Source of the DNA: Bog-532 sp963828445
GTDB taxonomy: Bacteria; Actinomycetota; Actinomycetes; Streptosporangiales; Streptosporangiaceae
Assembly (NCBI GenBank): GCA_963828445.1
Contig: CAWHFP010000021.1
Coordinates: 1-64,000, forward strand
DNA: 64,000 nucleotides
Reading direction: 5' to 3'
The notes beneath the pieces are model-generated. The model did no database searches, was not told the origin of the DNA, and saw nothing but the letters and a program-made list of their open reading frames with translations. A program made the position numbers and the translations under genes. Below, one piece after another: positions 17,435 through 25,472 of this stretch; the first letter of the stretch is position 1; every line of letters starts with the position of its first letter.

Positions 17435-19042
17435 ATGGCCGGGTCACGGCAGGCGACATCGGAAGACAACTACACGGGGCAGCTGCTGGCGCGGCTGGCC
17501 GCCCGCGAGACGCGGGACACGATCATCTACGGGGAGCGCCGGATCAGCGGGCGGGAGGCGCGCGACCTGGTGCTGCGGTACGCGGGGGCGCTCATCGACC
17601 TGGGCGTGGACCAGGACGATGGGGTGGCGCTGTTCAGCGTGAACACGCCGGAGACCCTGCTGCTCACGCTGGCCGTGCACTTCCTGGGCGGCCGCCTGGT
17701 GTTCGTGCCGCCCGAGCCGGGCAACGGCGAGCTGGGGTCGTTCATCGAACGCGCCGACGTCAAGCTGCTGATCTTCGATCCGGTCTTCACCGGGCGGGCG
17801 GCCGAGCTGGCCCGCGAGACCCAGGTGGCCACCTGCAGCCTGGGCCCGGCCGGCGGGGTGCCGGACTTCCTGGCCGCGGCGGGCCCGCTGGCCGAGCTGG
17901 CCCCGGAGGACGTGGCCCCGGCCAGCTCGGTGGTCACGCTGTTCTACACCGGCGGGACCACCGGCCAGCCCAAGCTGGTGCCCCACGGGCACGGTTTCTA
18001 CGAGCGGATCGTCAAGGCGGCCGGCACCCACGGCAGTGCCGCGGCCGACCCGCGGCTGCTGGCCGGGACGCTGCTGTCCCACGTCAGCGGGCACTTCGCC
18101 ACGCTCATGGTGCTGTTCGCCGACTACGCCGTGGTGCTCATGCCGGGCGAGACCTTCGACGCCGGGGTGACCCTGCGGGTTCTGGCCGCGGAGAAGATCA
18201 CCGACCTGGTCGTGGTGCCGCCCATGCTGTACGAGCTGCTCGACCACCCGGACTGCCCGGAGGTGGGCTTCCCGGACCTGGCGTCGATCTACTACCTGGG
18301 CGCGCCGACCGCGCCGGCCCGGCTGCTGCAGGCCATCGAGGTGTTCGGGCCGGTCATGCACCAGGTCTACGGGGCCACCGAGACCGGCCTGGTCACCGAG
18401 CTCTGGCCGGAGGAGCACGACCCGCGGCGGCCGCATGTGCTGCAGAGCTGCGGCAAGCCCGGGAACGGCATCGAGGTCGAACTGCGCGACGAGCACGGGG
18501 TGATCACCGAACCGGGCCGGATCGGTGAGCTGTACATCCGCAGCGCCATGGTCACCGAAGGCTACTGGCGTGACCCCGAGCGCACCCGCGAGCTCCTGGA
18601 CGGCGACTGGGCCCGCTCCGGCGACCTGGGCTACCGGGACGACGAAGGCTACTTCTACCTGGTCGACCGGTCCCGGGACATCATCGTCACCGGCCGGACG
18701 TCCGACAACGTGTATTCGCGGCTGCTGGACGACTTCCTGTGCACGCTGCCCGGCATCCGCCAGGCAGCCGCGGTCGGCGTGCCGGACCCCGTGCTGAGCG
18801 AGGCCGTGCACGTGTTCCTGGTCCCGCAGGACGGCGCCGACCTGGACCCGGCCGCCCTGGCCGAGATCCGCGCCCAGGTGGTCCGCGAGCTGGGCGACCT
18901 GTACCGGCCGCAGTCGTTCACGATCACCGGCCGCCTCCCGTACACCACGGTCGGCAAGGTGGACAAGAAGGCGCTGCGGAGCGCGTTCGTTCTGGCCCAG
19001 CAGGCCAGGTCTGAAGCCAGCTCGGTGGGCAGCTACGTCTAA
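17435..19042 (+). CDS. AMP-forming acyl-CoA synthetase/ligase-like enzyme
   Basis: Predicted 535-residue ANL-superfamily enzyme that adenylates a carboxylic acid. The P-loop is Y-T-G-G-T-T-G-Q-P-K near residue 171, Y-G-A-T-E-T-G is the A5 motif, R-S-G-D-L-G-Y is A7, and the C-terminal lysine lies in T-V-G-K-V-D-K-K-A. The hinge and C-terminal domain are complete. No carrier-protein or condensation domain follows, so it is a stand-alone ligase, probably for a fatty or aromatic acid. ATG at 17435 is preferred to the adjoining TTG. It ends in a very strong hairpin at 19062-19095 and seems monocistronic. Confidence 0.88.
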   Translation: MAGSRQATSEDNYTGQLLARLAARETRDTIIYGERRISGREARDLVLRYAGALIDLGVDQDDGVALFSVNTPETLLLTLAVHFLGGRLVFVPPEPGNGELGSFIERADVKLLIFDPVFTGRAAELARETQVATCSLGPAGGVPDFLAAAGPLAELAPEDVAPASSVVTLFYTGGTTGQPKLVPHGHGFYERIVKAAGTHGSAAADPRLLAGTLLSHVSGHFATLMVLFADYAVVLMPGETFDAGVTLRVLAAEKITDLVVVPPMLYELLDHPDCPEVGFPDLASIYYLGAPTAPARLLQAIEVFGPVMHQVYGATETGLVTELWPEEHDPRRPHVLQSCGKPGNGIEVELRDEHGVITEPGRIGELYIRSAMVTEGYWRDPERTRELLDGDWARSGDLGYRDDEGYFYLVDRSRDIIVTGRTSDNVYSRLLDDFLCTLPGIRQAAAVGVPDPVLSEAVHVFLVPQDGADLDPAALAEIRAQVVRELGDLYRPQSFTITGRLPYTTVGKVDKKALRSAFVLAQQARSEASSVGSYV

Positions 19043-19061
19043 CCCCCTCCACCGGGCCGGA

Positions 19062-19095
19062 CCCGCCGGCGGCCGTGCACCCGGCCGCCGGCGGG
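19062..19095 (+). terminator. Perfect 14-bp-stem hairpin after the acyl ligase
   Basis: CCCGCCGGCGGCCG (19062-19075) and CGGCCGCCGGCGGG (19082-19095) are exact reverse complements around the loop TGCACC. It begins 20 bp after the stop. There is no T-run, as is common for actinobacterial hairpin terminators. Confidence 0.65.
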
Positions 19096-19153
19096 CTCAT
19101 TCCCGGCCGCCGACGCGCCGTGGACGGCGCCGATCCGCGTCTAACGTGCGATC

Positions 19154-19765
19154 ATGTATGGCCGGGTTTCATTGGATTTTGCTGCGGAGGAAGATCCGCT
19201 AGCGGGGTTGCGTCAGGCCCTTCTAACGCGCCGATCGGACGTGGACTTCGGACTGCTCCGATGTGCGTATGAGGTTGCGCGGGATTCCCATCAGGGACAG
19301 TTCCGTGAAAGCAGCGACCCTTACATCTCGCATCCCGTCATGGTCGCCACGCATTATGGCAGGTTTCGGGGCCGACGATCAGATGTTGTGCGCGGCGATC
19401 CTGCACGACACGGTGCAGTATTCGTATGCCACACTCACCGCGCTGCAGCGGAAGTTCGGTAGCGAGGTGGCCACGATGGTGTCTGAAGCGCTGGCGCTGA
19501 AACACCTCGGCGGTAGGCCGGTGCCCGACGTGCTGGCGGCGCTCGAATCCGCTGACCGCCGCGTGCTCACGCTGAAGGTGGCGGACCGGCTGCACAACAT
19601 GCGGACAGTTGAGTTTCTGCGGCTGCCCAAGCAACTGTTCAAGGCTCGGGAGACCTTGGACATCTTCGCACCGACCGCCGAAGTATTGCGCTTGCCAGCA
19701 GTTGGGACAGAATTGCAGCGCCTGGCCTTCGGCACGCTGGTGCGAAGCCAGTCTGCCCGGCCACC
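19154..19765 (+). pseudogene. RelA/SpoT-type HD phosphohydrolase domain, frameshifted
   Basis: The sequence encodes the HD (ppGpp hydrolase) domain of RelA/SpoT-like proteins. Frame one gives C-A-Y-E-V-A-R-D-S-H-Q-G-Q-F-R and P-Y-I-S-H-P-V-M-V-A-T. The continuation, G-A-D-D-Q-M-L-C-A-A-I-L-H-D-T-V-Q-Y and L-K-V-A-D-R-L-H-N-M-R-T, is in the next frame. One extra base near 19352 separates them. Key histidines and the HD pair are still present. No synthetase domain follows, so even the parent was probably a hydrolase-only small protein. The ATG at 19154 starts the first frame. Confidence 0.7.
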
Positions 19766-20285
19766 GTGCACCGGACCATCGTCGCGCTCGACATTGAGCG
19801 CTCTACCAGCCGATCCGATTCGGTCAAGGCCAGCTGCGGATCATGCTGTACGAGCTGTTCGACGCGGCATTGCGGTCGGCGCGGGATCTATCCGGAGGAC
19901 CGTGACCGTTCGAAGATCGCGGGGACGGGCTGCTGGCGCTGATCTATCCGATCCGGCTGAGAGTTCGCTGGTCAGCCGGATTGCACCCAAGTTTGCTCGG
20001 CTGCTGGCCGGCTACAACGCCGGAGCTGGGCCTCAGCATCGGCTGCGGGTCCGGATGGTGGTGCACGCGGGTGAGGTGCACTACGACGGGCACGGGTGTT
20101 TCGGGGTGGCACTGGATACTGCGTTCCGGTTGCTGGAGGCGCCTGCGGGCAAGCGGGCTCTGGCCAGGGCGAAGGGGCCGTTGCTGCTGGTTGTTTCCGA
20201 TGACGTTGGCGACGGGCCGGGCCGGGGACGGGTCAGCGTGGACGTTGGCGGCCACCGTCGCCGGGGATGGATATCTCTGCCCTGA
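19766..20285 (+). pseudogene. Nucleotidyl-cyclase-like protein, multiple frameshifts
   Basis: Pieces of a family common in actinobacteria can be read in all three frames: H-R-T-I-V-A-L-D-I-E-R-S-T from the GTG at 19766, then Q-L-R-I-M-L-Y-E-L-F-D-A-A-L, then F-E-D-R-G-D-G-L-L-A-L-I, then R-M-V-V-H-A-G-E-V-H-Y-D and C-F-G-V-A-L-D. At least three indels are required to join them (near 19832, 19890 and 19950). The blocks resemble the class III cyclase fold, though catalytic residues are not complete. The gene directly abuts the HD fragment and may once have been part of the same operon or fusion. Confidence 0.6.
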
Positions 20286-20321
20286 TAGCGTCGGGCCACC
20301 CGAGTGGGAGGGACGTTCCCG

Positions 20322-21185
20322 ATGACGTTGAACACCTTCACGTTGGCTGGCGAGGATGGGGCGCAGATCGCTGCGTATCGGTGGGATCCGGCCGGGGCGC
20401 CGCGGGCCGTCGTGCAGATCACGCACGGGATGGGCGAGCACGCGCGGCGGTATGAGCACGTCGCGGCGGCGCTGAACGAAGCCGGGTACGTGGTGTACGC
20501 GCAGGATCATCGGGGGCACGGAGCCAGCGTGATCAGCGAGCCCGGGGACCTGGGCGAGGGTGGCTGGCCGGCCCTGGTGGACGAGATCGGCGCGCTCAGC
20601 GCCCGGGTCCGGGACGAGCAGCCCGGGCTGCCGCTGGTGCTGCTGGGGCACAGCATGGGCTCGTTCGCGGTCCAGCAGTACCTGCTCCGCCACAGCTGGG
20701 AGGTGGATGCGGCCGTCCTGACCGGCACCGCGGTCATCGACCTGCTGGAGGCCGCGCTCGACCTGGACCAGCCGCTTGACCTGGCCATGTTCAACGCCCC
20801 GTTCGCGCCGGCCCGGACCGATTACGACTGGCTGACCCGGGACGAGGCCGTCGTGGACGCCTACGTGGCCGACCCGCTGTGCGGCTTCGGGCTGGACCCG
20901 CGCTCGGCCCGGCAGATGTTCGAGGGCGCGCGGGCGCTGGCCGACCCGGCCCAGGTCGCCAATATCCGGCCCGACCTGCCCATCTACATCGCGGCCGGGG
21001 AACAGGATCCGGTCAACGGCGGGCTGGCCCTGCTGCTGCCGCTGGAAGACCGGCTCAAGCAGGGCGGCCTGACCGACGTCACGCTGGTCACCTACCCCGG
21101 CGCCCGGCACGAGATCCTCAACGAGACCAACCGGGGCGAGATCATCGCCGCGCTGATCGGCTGGCTGGACCGGGTCACCGGGTAG
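20322..21185 (+). CDS. Alpha/beta hydrolase, monoacylglycerol-lipase-like
   Basis: Predicted 287-residue lysophospholipase/monoglyceride-lipase-like enzyme. H-G-M-G-E-H-A-R-R-Y is the family HG oxyanion block, D-H-R-G-H-G-A-S follows, GHSMGS carries the nucleophile, E-Q-D-P-V-N holds the acid and Y-P-G-A-R-H-E-I the base. These motifs match closely the bacterial monoacylglycerol lipases. The ATG at 20322 has GGGAGGGACG just upstream; the ATG at 20304 lacks one. No signal peptide, so it is cytoplasmic. Confidence 0.9.
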   Translation: MTLNTFTLAGEDGAQIAAYRWDPAGAPRAVVQITHGMGEHARRYEHVAAALNEAGYVVYAQDHRGHGASVISEPGDLGEGGWPALVDEIGALSARVRDEQPGLPLVLLGHSMGSFAVQQYLLRHSWEVDAAVLTGTAVIDLLEAALDLDQPLDLAMFNAPFAPARTDYDWLTRDEAVVDAYVADPLCGFGLDPRSARQMFEGARALADPAQVANIRPDLPIYIAAGEQDPVNGGLALLLPLEDRLKQGGLTDVTLVTYPGARHEILNETNRGEIIAALIGWLDRVTG

Positions 21186-21210
21186 GCGGCCGGGCCGCGC
21201 GTTCCGGTAG

Positions 21211-21834
21211 CTAGCCGAAGTCCAGGGCCTGGGGCTCGTCGGGCAGTTCCCGATCCTGGTGCGGCACGGCGGTGACCGGGCTGGCCGGGCTGGCCTCTTC
21301 GAACTTCGGGCGGGTCAGGTCCACCGCGCCGGCTCCGCTCAGCAGCATGCCGAAGTGCAGGGACCTGGCCTCGCTGGCCACGTCGAGGACGATGCTGGCC
21401 TCGGTCCAGCCGGTGGTCTGGCGCACCGGCCGGTCCTGCATGTTGTCCAGGATCAGCGCGCGCTGGTCACCATCGACCCGCAGCCACAGCCCGGCCCAGC
21501 CGGTGACCGCGTGGCCGCGCAGCAGGGCGCTGAACCGGACCCGCCGGCCCGCGTAACGGGCGGCCGAGATACTCTGCATCAGCGCCCCGAAATCGGTCGG
21601 CCGGGTCACGTCCGGGCGCAGCCGCAGGCGGGCCACCCTGCTCCCGTCGTGATGCTCGCCGGGAACCAGGCCCACCTGGTACTCGCGGGCGCTGCGGCCG
21701 GTCAGGAACCAGGCGCCGGGCAGCGGGTCCAGCCGCCCTTCGCCGTGGACGTGGGCCAGGGCCTGGGTGTAGTTCTCGCCGGATTCGGCCATCCGGGTCC
21801 GGACCAGGCGCTTGAGATCCTTGTTCTGCGGCAC
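21211..21834 (-). CDS. Hypothetical protein with N-terminal helical motif and beta-rich C-terminus
   Basis: Predicted 207-residue protein. The N-terminus, N-K-D-L-K-R-L-V-R-T-R-M-A-x-S-G-E-N-Y-T-x-A, is a conserved short helical segment found in several actinobacterial small proteins. The rest is beta-rich, with G-W-A-G-L-W-L-R-V-D-G, L-D-N-M-Q-D-R-P-V-R and H-F-G-M-L-L-S-G-A-G. That second half looks like a jelly-roll sensory domain attached to some regulators (inference). The GTG at 21834 is preferred: GGAGG lies nine bases upstream, while the earlier TTG at 21843 touches the GGAGG directly. Confidence 0.65.
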   Translation of the reverse strand: MPQNKDLKRLVRTRMAESGENYTQALAHVHGEGRLDPLPGAWFLTGRSAREYQVGLVPGEHHDGSRVARLRLRPDVTRPTDFGALMQSISAARYAGRRVRFSALLRGHAVTGWAGLWLRVDGDQRALILDNMQDRPVRQTTGWTEASIVLDVASEARSLHFGMLLSGAGAVDLTRPKFEEASPASPVTAVPHQDRELPDEPQALDFG

Positions 21835-22049
21835 GGTGAACAACCTCCGTCTCGTCGGCCGCCCCAGCGCCGTTCACCCGAACGGCCAGCACGAAGACAG
21901 ATGGTTTTCGCCTTACCCACGGCCCGGGAGTGTGCCCCCCTTCGCCCCTGCTGTGGTCCCGCTGGGGAGAGACCGCCGGGCTGGGCGCTGGACCGCGCCA
22001 CCACCTTCATGGTGGCTCAGTTCCGGGCCGCGGTCAAAGGGCTGAGGGG

Positions 22050-22517
22050 TCACAGACGGCGGGCGCCGTGGGTGAGGAGGGCGGCGACGGTTCGCTGGTG
22101 GCCGGGGATGATGCGGGGCCACAGGGCGCGGGCCAGCCGGGAACGCTGGCGGACGAAGGTGGCGAACAGCAGGCCGTCGGGGGTGCGGCGGAACAGCAGT
22201 TCGGCGGGGAGGCCGAGGCGGGAACCGGCGCCGAGCAGCAGGTGGTCCGGGGTGTGCTGGCGGACCCGCCAGCCGAGGACGCGCTGCCCGGGCGGGCCGA
22301 GGCCCAGCCGCAGGCCGAGCAGGGTCCAGCCTGCCACCAGCTTGAACCGGACCCGGCGCGGGGCGCTGGACAGCATGGCCCGGGCCCACTGCTCGGGGGT
22401 GTACTCCCCCGGGCCGCCGGTGACGGTGAAGGCGTCGGTGTAGTCGACGACCGGGAGGGTGGTGAGCGCCCGCACGTCGAGGGGCGGATCGACCTGGCGG
22501 ATCTGAGCAGGAGCCAC
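22050..22517 (-). CDS. DUF2867-like protein
   Basis: Predicted 155-residue protein whose pattern D-Y-T-D-A-F-T-V near the start, L-G-W-R-V-R-Q-H-T-P-D-H-L-L-L-G in the middle and A-L-W-P-R-I-I-P-G-H-Q-R-T-V at the end matches the DUF2867 group of small actinobacterial proteins. Function is unknown. The GTG at 22517 has GGAGG six bases before it. A perfect inverted repeat with 14-base arms lies just upstream (22523-22556), so expression is probably controlled by a TetR-type repressor or by RNA structure. Confidence 0.72.
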   Translation of the reverse strand: MAPAQIRQVDPPLDVRALTTLPVVDYTDAFTVTGGPGEYTPEQWARAMLSSAPRRVRFKLVAGWTLLGLRLGLGPPGQRVLGWRVRQHTPDHLLLGAGSRLGLPAELLFRRTPDGLLFATFVRQRSRLARALWPRIIPGHQRTVAALLTHGARRL

Positions 22518-22522
22518 GGCCG

Positions 22523-22556
22523 GCCTCCATCCATACAGTTGTGTATGGATGGAGGC
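22523..22556. promoter_or_regulatory. Perfect 34-nt palindromic operator
   Basis: GCCTCCATCCATAC and GTATGGATGGAGGC are exact reverse complements around AGTTGT. The core ATACAGTTGTGTAT is of the kind bound by TetR-family regulators. On the minus strand the arm carries the GGAGG of the DUF2867-like gene, so the element could also act as an RNA hairpin. No T-run follows on either side, which argues against a terminator. Confidence 0.65.
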
Positions 22557-22570
22557 TAACACGCTGAGGG

Positions 22571-23155
22571 TCAGGCGGGCTGCGCGGCGGCGGCGGGAGT
22601 GCGGAGCGGGTGCAGCGCGGCCTCGACGCGGACCAGTTCGTCCAGCATGGTGTCGGCGGCCTGGTTGACCAGGTCGTTGGCCTCGAACGTGCCGTCCTTG
22701 ATGTGCTGGGCGTGGAACGGGATGTTCACGCTCTCGAACACCGGGACCATGCGCAGGGTGGTGACGACCTGCTTGAGCTGCTGCACGGCCCGGGTGCCGG
22801 CCGCGACGCCGCCGTAGGACACGAAGCCGACCGGCTTGTCCCGCCACTCGCGGTGCAGGAAGTCGATGGCGTTCTTGATCGTGGCCGGGTAGCCGTAGTT
22901 GTACTCGGGGGTCACGAACACCACGGCGTCGGCGCGGTCGATGATCGCGCTCCAGTCCTTGGTGTGCTGCTTGGTGTACTGGCCCAGCCGCGGGTGGTTC
23001 GGCTCGTCGAGCAGGGGCAGCCCGATCTCGGCGAGGTCGGCCACCTCCACGTCGAAGCCGCCGTGGGCGCGGGCGCGCTCGGTGAACCACTCGGCGATGG
23101 GGCCGCCGGCCCGGCCGGGACGGGTCGAGCCGACGATGACGGTAAGCGTGGGCAT
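22571..23155 (-). CDS. NADPH-dependent FMN reductase
   Basis: Predicted 194-residue flavodoxin-fold enzyme. I-V-G-S-T-R-P-G-R at residues 6-14 binds the FMN phosphate, P-E-Y-N-Y-G-Y-P-A is the flavin-ring loop, and K-P-V-G-F-V-S-Y-G-G the second flavin contact. It probably reduces FMN or quinones with NADPH. It lies directly downstream of the luciferase-hemerythrin fusion on the same strand (about 50 bp gap) and could supply it with reduced flavin (inference). Confidence 0.9.
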   Translation of the reverse strand: MPTLTVIVGSTRPGRAGGPIAEWFTERARAHGGFDVEVADLAEIGLPLLDEPNHPRLGQYTKQHTKDWSAIIDRADAVVFVTPEYNYGYPATIKNAIDFLHREWRDKPVGFVSYGGVAAGTRAVQQLKQVVTTLRMVPVFESVNIPFHAQHIKDGTFEANDLVNQAADTMLDELVRVEAALHPLRTPAAAAQPA

Positions 23156-23205
23156 TTCGGTGGGGCTCCTCGTTGGTTGGTTCGCGGGTAGTGGCGGGCG
23201 CCTGG

Positions 23206-24849
23206 TCAGCCGAGGCCGAGGCGGGCGATGGGCTCGACCAGTTCGCGTTCCTCGTAGGCCAGGTGGGACCGGAGGGTGTCGCTGAGCAGGTCGGCGGCGT
23301 GGCGCAGACCGGTCAGGGCGGCGGCGTCGCCGCCGGCCGCGACGAACGCGACCAGGGCCTGATCCACGCCGTCGAGGACGTCGTGGATGACCCGGTGCTC
23401 GGCCTGCAGGCGGTCGATGACCGGGGCCAGCCGCGGGTCGCGCCGGCGCAGGTAGGGGAACATCGACTGGTCTTCGATGGTGTGGTGCACGGTCACCACC
23501 CGGCAGTAGGACTCGCAGTAGGTACCGAGGGTCCAGTTGTTCTGCCGCATGGTCATCTCGTTGATGGCCGACCGGGCCGCGCCGGCGTCCAGGGTGCCCG
23601 CCGCCACCTGGTCGATCAGGTCGTAGATCTGGTCCAGCTCGCCGCGCAGGTGATCGTGAACGTCGATCAGGTGCTGACCCTCGGCCTGCTGGCGCGGGGA
23701 GTAGGACAGAGCCGGGTCCCGGGCCGGGCCGGTGGGGCGGCCGGTTTCGTCCCAGACCTGGGTCGGGCTACGGCGGGTCCCGTCGTCGGGAGTGGGCACG
23801 ACCGCGAACGCGCCCTCTGGGGGCGGTGGGGCCAGTGTGACGGCTGAGACTGCCGGGGTTGATGGAGCTAGCGGGGTGGATGAGCCTGGCGGGGTGGATG
23901 AGTCTCGTGTGGTGGATGGGCCTGGCGGCGTGGCCGGAGTTGACGGGGTGGCGGCGTCGGTGGCGCGCTCGGCGGCTACTAGTTCGCGGACGGCGGGGGC
24001 GACGTCGGCCGCGAAGCGGCGCAGGTCGTCGGGGTCGTCGGCGGCCACGATGAAGGTGCTGATGCCGTCGGACAGGGCCAGGCCGGCCAGCTCTTCGGCC
24101 CACTGGTCGGGCGGGCCGTTGAGGGGGCCCCGGCTGACCGGGCCGAACTGGCCGCCGATGTTGAGCAGGCGGCGGATCGCGGCTGGGGACCGGCCGGCCC
24201 GCTCGGCCGCCTCGTCGATGATCTTGTTACCCGCGGCGAGGTCGCCCGGCTGCAGGTAGCTCAGGGACGGCAGCCAGCCGTCGGCGGCCTGGCCGGTCAG
24301 CGCGAGCATGCGCGGCTTGTAGGCGCCGAGCCAGATGCCGACCTCGTGCGCGGGCGCGGGCCCGCGCTTGGCCCCCTTGACCGGGTAGAACTCCCCGTCG
24401 ACGCGGACGCCGCCGCGCTGGCTGGTGTCCCAGGTCTGCCGGATCACGCGGATGGCCTCGTCCAGGGCCTGCCGGGCCTGGCCCGGGCTGAGCCGGCGGC
24501 CGCCCATGGCCTCGATCGCGTCCCAGAACGCCCCGGCGCCCAGGCCGAGCTCGATCCGGCCGCCGCTGAGCAGGTCCAGGCTGGCCACGGAGCGGGCCAG
24601 GACGGCCGGTGGCCGCAGCGGCAGGTTGGTCACGTTGGCGGCCAGGTGCACCCGGCTGGTCCGGGCGGCCACGTAGCTGAGCAGGGTCCAGGTGTCCAGG
24701 AACGCGGGCTGGTACGGGTGGTCCTGAAAGGTGACCAGGTCCAGCCCCACCTGCTCGGACAGCACGGCCAGGCTGACCGTCCGCTCGGCCTCGGCGCTGG
24801 CCGGACTGATGAACGAGCCGAACCGCAACGGGTGTCCGTAGTCGGTCAT
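23206..24849 (-). CDS. Luciferase-like monooxygenase fused to hemerythrin domain
   Basis: Predicted 547-residue two-domain protein. Residues 1-300 form a luciferase-like (LLM) flavin/F420-dependent barrel: F-Q-D-H-P-Y-Q, L-A-A-N-V-T-N-L-P-L-R-P-P-A and G-G-R-I-E-L-G-L-G-A-G. A Pro/Ser/Thr-rich linker of about 90 residues follows. The C-terminal 150 residues are a hemerythrin-type four-helix bundle with H-D-H-L, H-H-T-I-E-D, E-H-R-V-I-H and H-L-A-Y-E-E-R-E as di-iron ligands. It might couple oxygen or redox sensing to flavin-dependent oxidation. The ATG at 24849 has GGGAGGCGAGG before it. Divergent from a MarR regulator. Confidence 0.9.
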   Translation of the reverse strand: MTDYGHPLRFGSFISPASAEAERTVSLAVLSEQVGLDLVTFQDHPYQPAFLDTWTLLSYVAARTSRVHLAANVTNLPLRPPAVLARSVASLDLLSGGRIELGLGAGAFWDAIEAMGGRRLSPGQARQALDEAIRVIRQTWDTSQRGGVRVDGEFYPVKGAKRGPAPAHEVGIWLGAYKPRMLALTGQAADGWLPSLSYLQPGDLAAGNKIIDEAAERAGRSPAAIRRLLNIGGQFGPVSRGPLNGPPDQWAEELAGLALSDGISTFIVAADDPDDLRRFAADVAPAVRELVAAERATDAATPSTPATPPGPSTTRDSSTPPGSSTPLAPSTPAVSAVTLAPPPPEGAFAVVPTPDDGTRRSPTQVWDETGRPTGPARDPALSYSPRQQAEGQHLIDVHDHLRGELDQIYDLIDQVAAGTLDAGAARSAINEMTMRQNNWTLGTYCESYCRVVTVHHTIEDQSMFPYLRRRDPRLAPVIDRLQAEHRVIHDVLDGVDQALVAFVAAGGDAAALTGLRHAADLLSDTLRSHLAYEERELVEPIARLGLG

Positions 24850-24898
24850 CGCGGCCTCGCCTCCCTGGGTGGTTGCCGTCCGGTCTAACTGCTGCGTC

Positions 24899-24943
24899 AC
24901 AGATATTATGCCGTACAGATTATTTATATAGTCGAATTTCTGT
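24899..24943. promoter_or_regulatory. AT-rich divergent MarR operator region
   Basis: Between the fusion gene and marR-like gene lies an AT-rich stretch with ACAGATATTAT (24899) and ACAGATTATTTAT (24915) as direct repeats, and TTTCTGT (24937) as the inverse half. TATATA at about 24926 can serve as a -10. This is a plausible MarR binding and divergent promoter site. Confidence 0.45.
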
Positions 24944-24965
24944 GGCGCTGCGTTATCCTGGTCAC

Positions 24966-25472
24966 ATGGCTGCCGACCTCGAGGGCGATCTGGGCTGGAT
25001 GCTCGGTGTGGTGTTCCGGGCCTACATCAAGGCGTCCGACCACGCGCTGCGCGATGTTCCCGGGGGTCCGCGCGGCTACCAGGTGCTGACCGCCGCGGCC
25101 GGGGAGCCGCCGCGGAATCAGGGGGCGATCGCCGAGGAGCTCGGCATCGACCGCACCGTGCTGACCTATCTGATCGACGACCTGGAGAAGCTGGGCCTGG
25201 TGGCCCGGCACCCGGACCCGGCCGACCGGCGCAGCCGGCTGGTGGTGGCCACCGACGAGGGCCGGGCCACCTGGCGGCGCCTGCAGGACGAGCTGCGCCG
25301 GGTCGAGGCGCACGTGCTGAGCCCGCTGCCGGCCGCGGACGCCGCGTCGTTCCAGGCCCTGCTGAGCCAGCTGGCCTGCCGGGCCCAGCGGCTGGACCCG
25401 CTGACCAACCTGTGTGAGGTCGCTCAGCAGGTCAAGGACGACAGCGCCGAGCCGTCCCGGGTGGCCGGTTAG
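24966..25472 (+). CDS. MarR family transcriptional regulator
   Basis: Predicted 168-residue winged-helix repressor. Recognition helix region R-N-Q-G-A-I-A-E-E-L-G-I-D-R-T-V-L-T-Y is followed by the wing H-P-D-P-A-D-R-R-S-R-L-V-V-A-T. The ATG at 24966 is preferred; a longer in-frame extension upstream would run through the operator. It probably represses itself and the divergent luciferase-hemerythrin gene in response to an aromatic or redox signal, a common arrangement for MarR proteins. Confidence 0.92.
   Translation: MAADLEGDLGWMLGVVFRAYIKASDHALRDVPGGPRGYQVLTAAAGEPPRNQGAIAEELGIDRTVLTYLIDDLEKLGLVARHPDPADRRSRLVVATDEGRATWRRLQDELRRVEAHVLSPLPAADAASFQALLSQLACRAQRLDPLTNLCEVAQQVKDDSAEPSRVAG

Noticed and set aside
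17435..19042. Acyl ligase as part of an NRPS/PKS cluster
   Set aside because: No carrier, condensation or ketosynthase genes are nearby, and the gene is isolated by a terminator.
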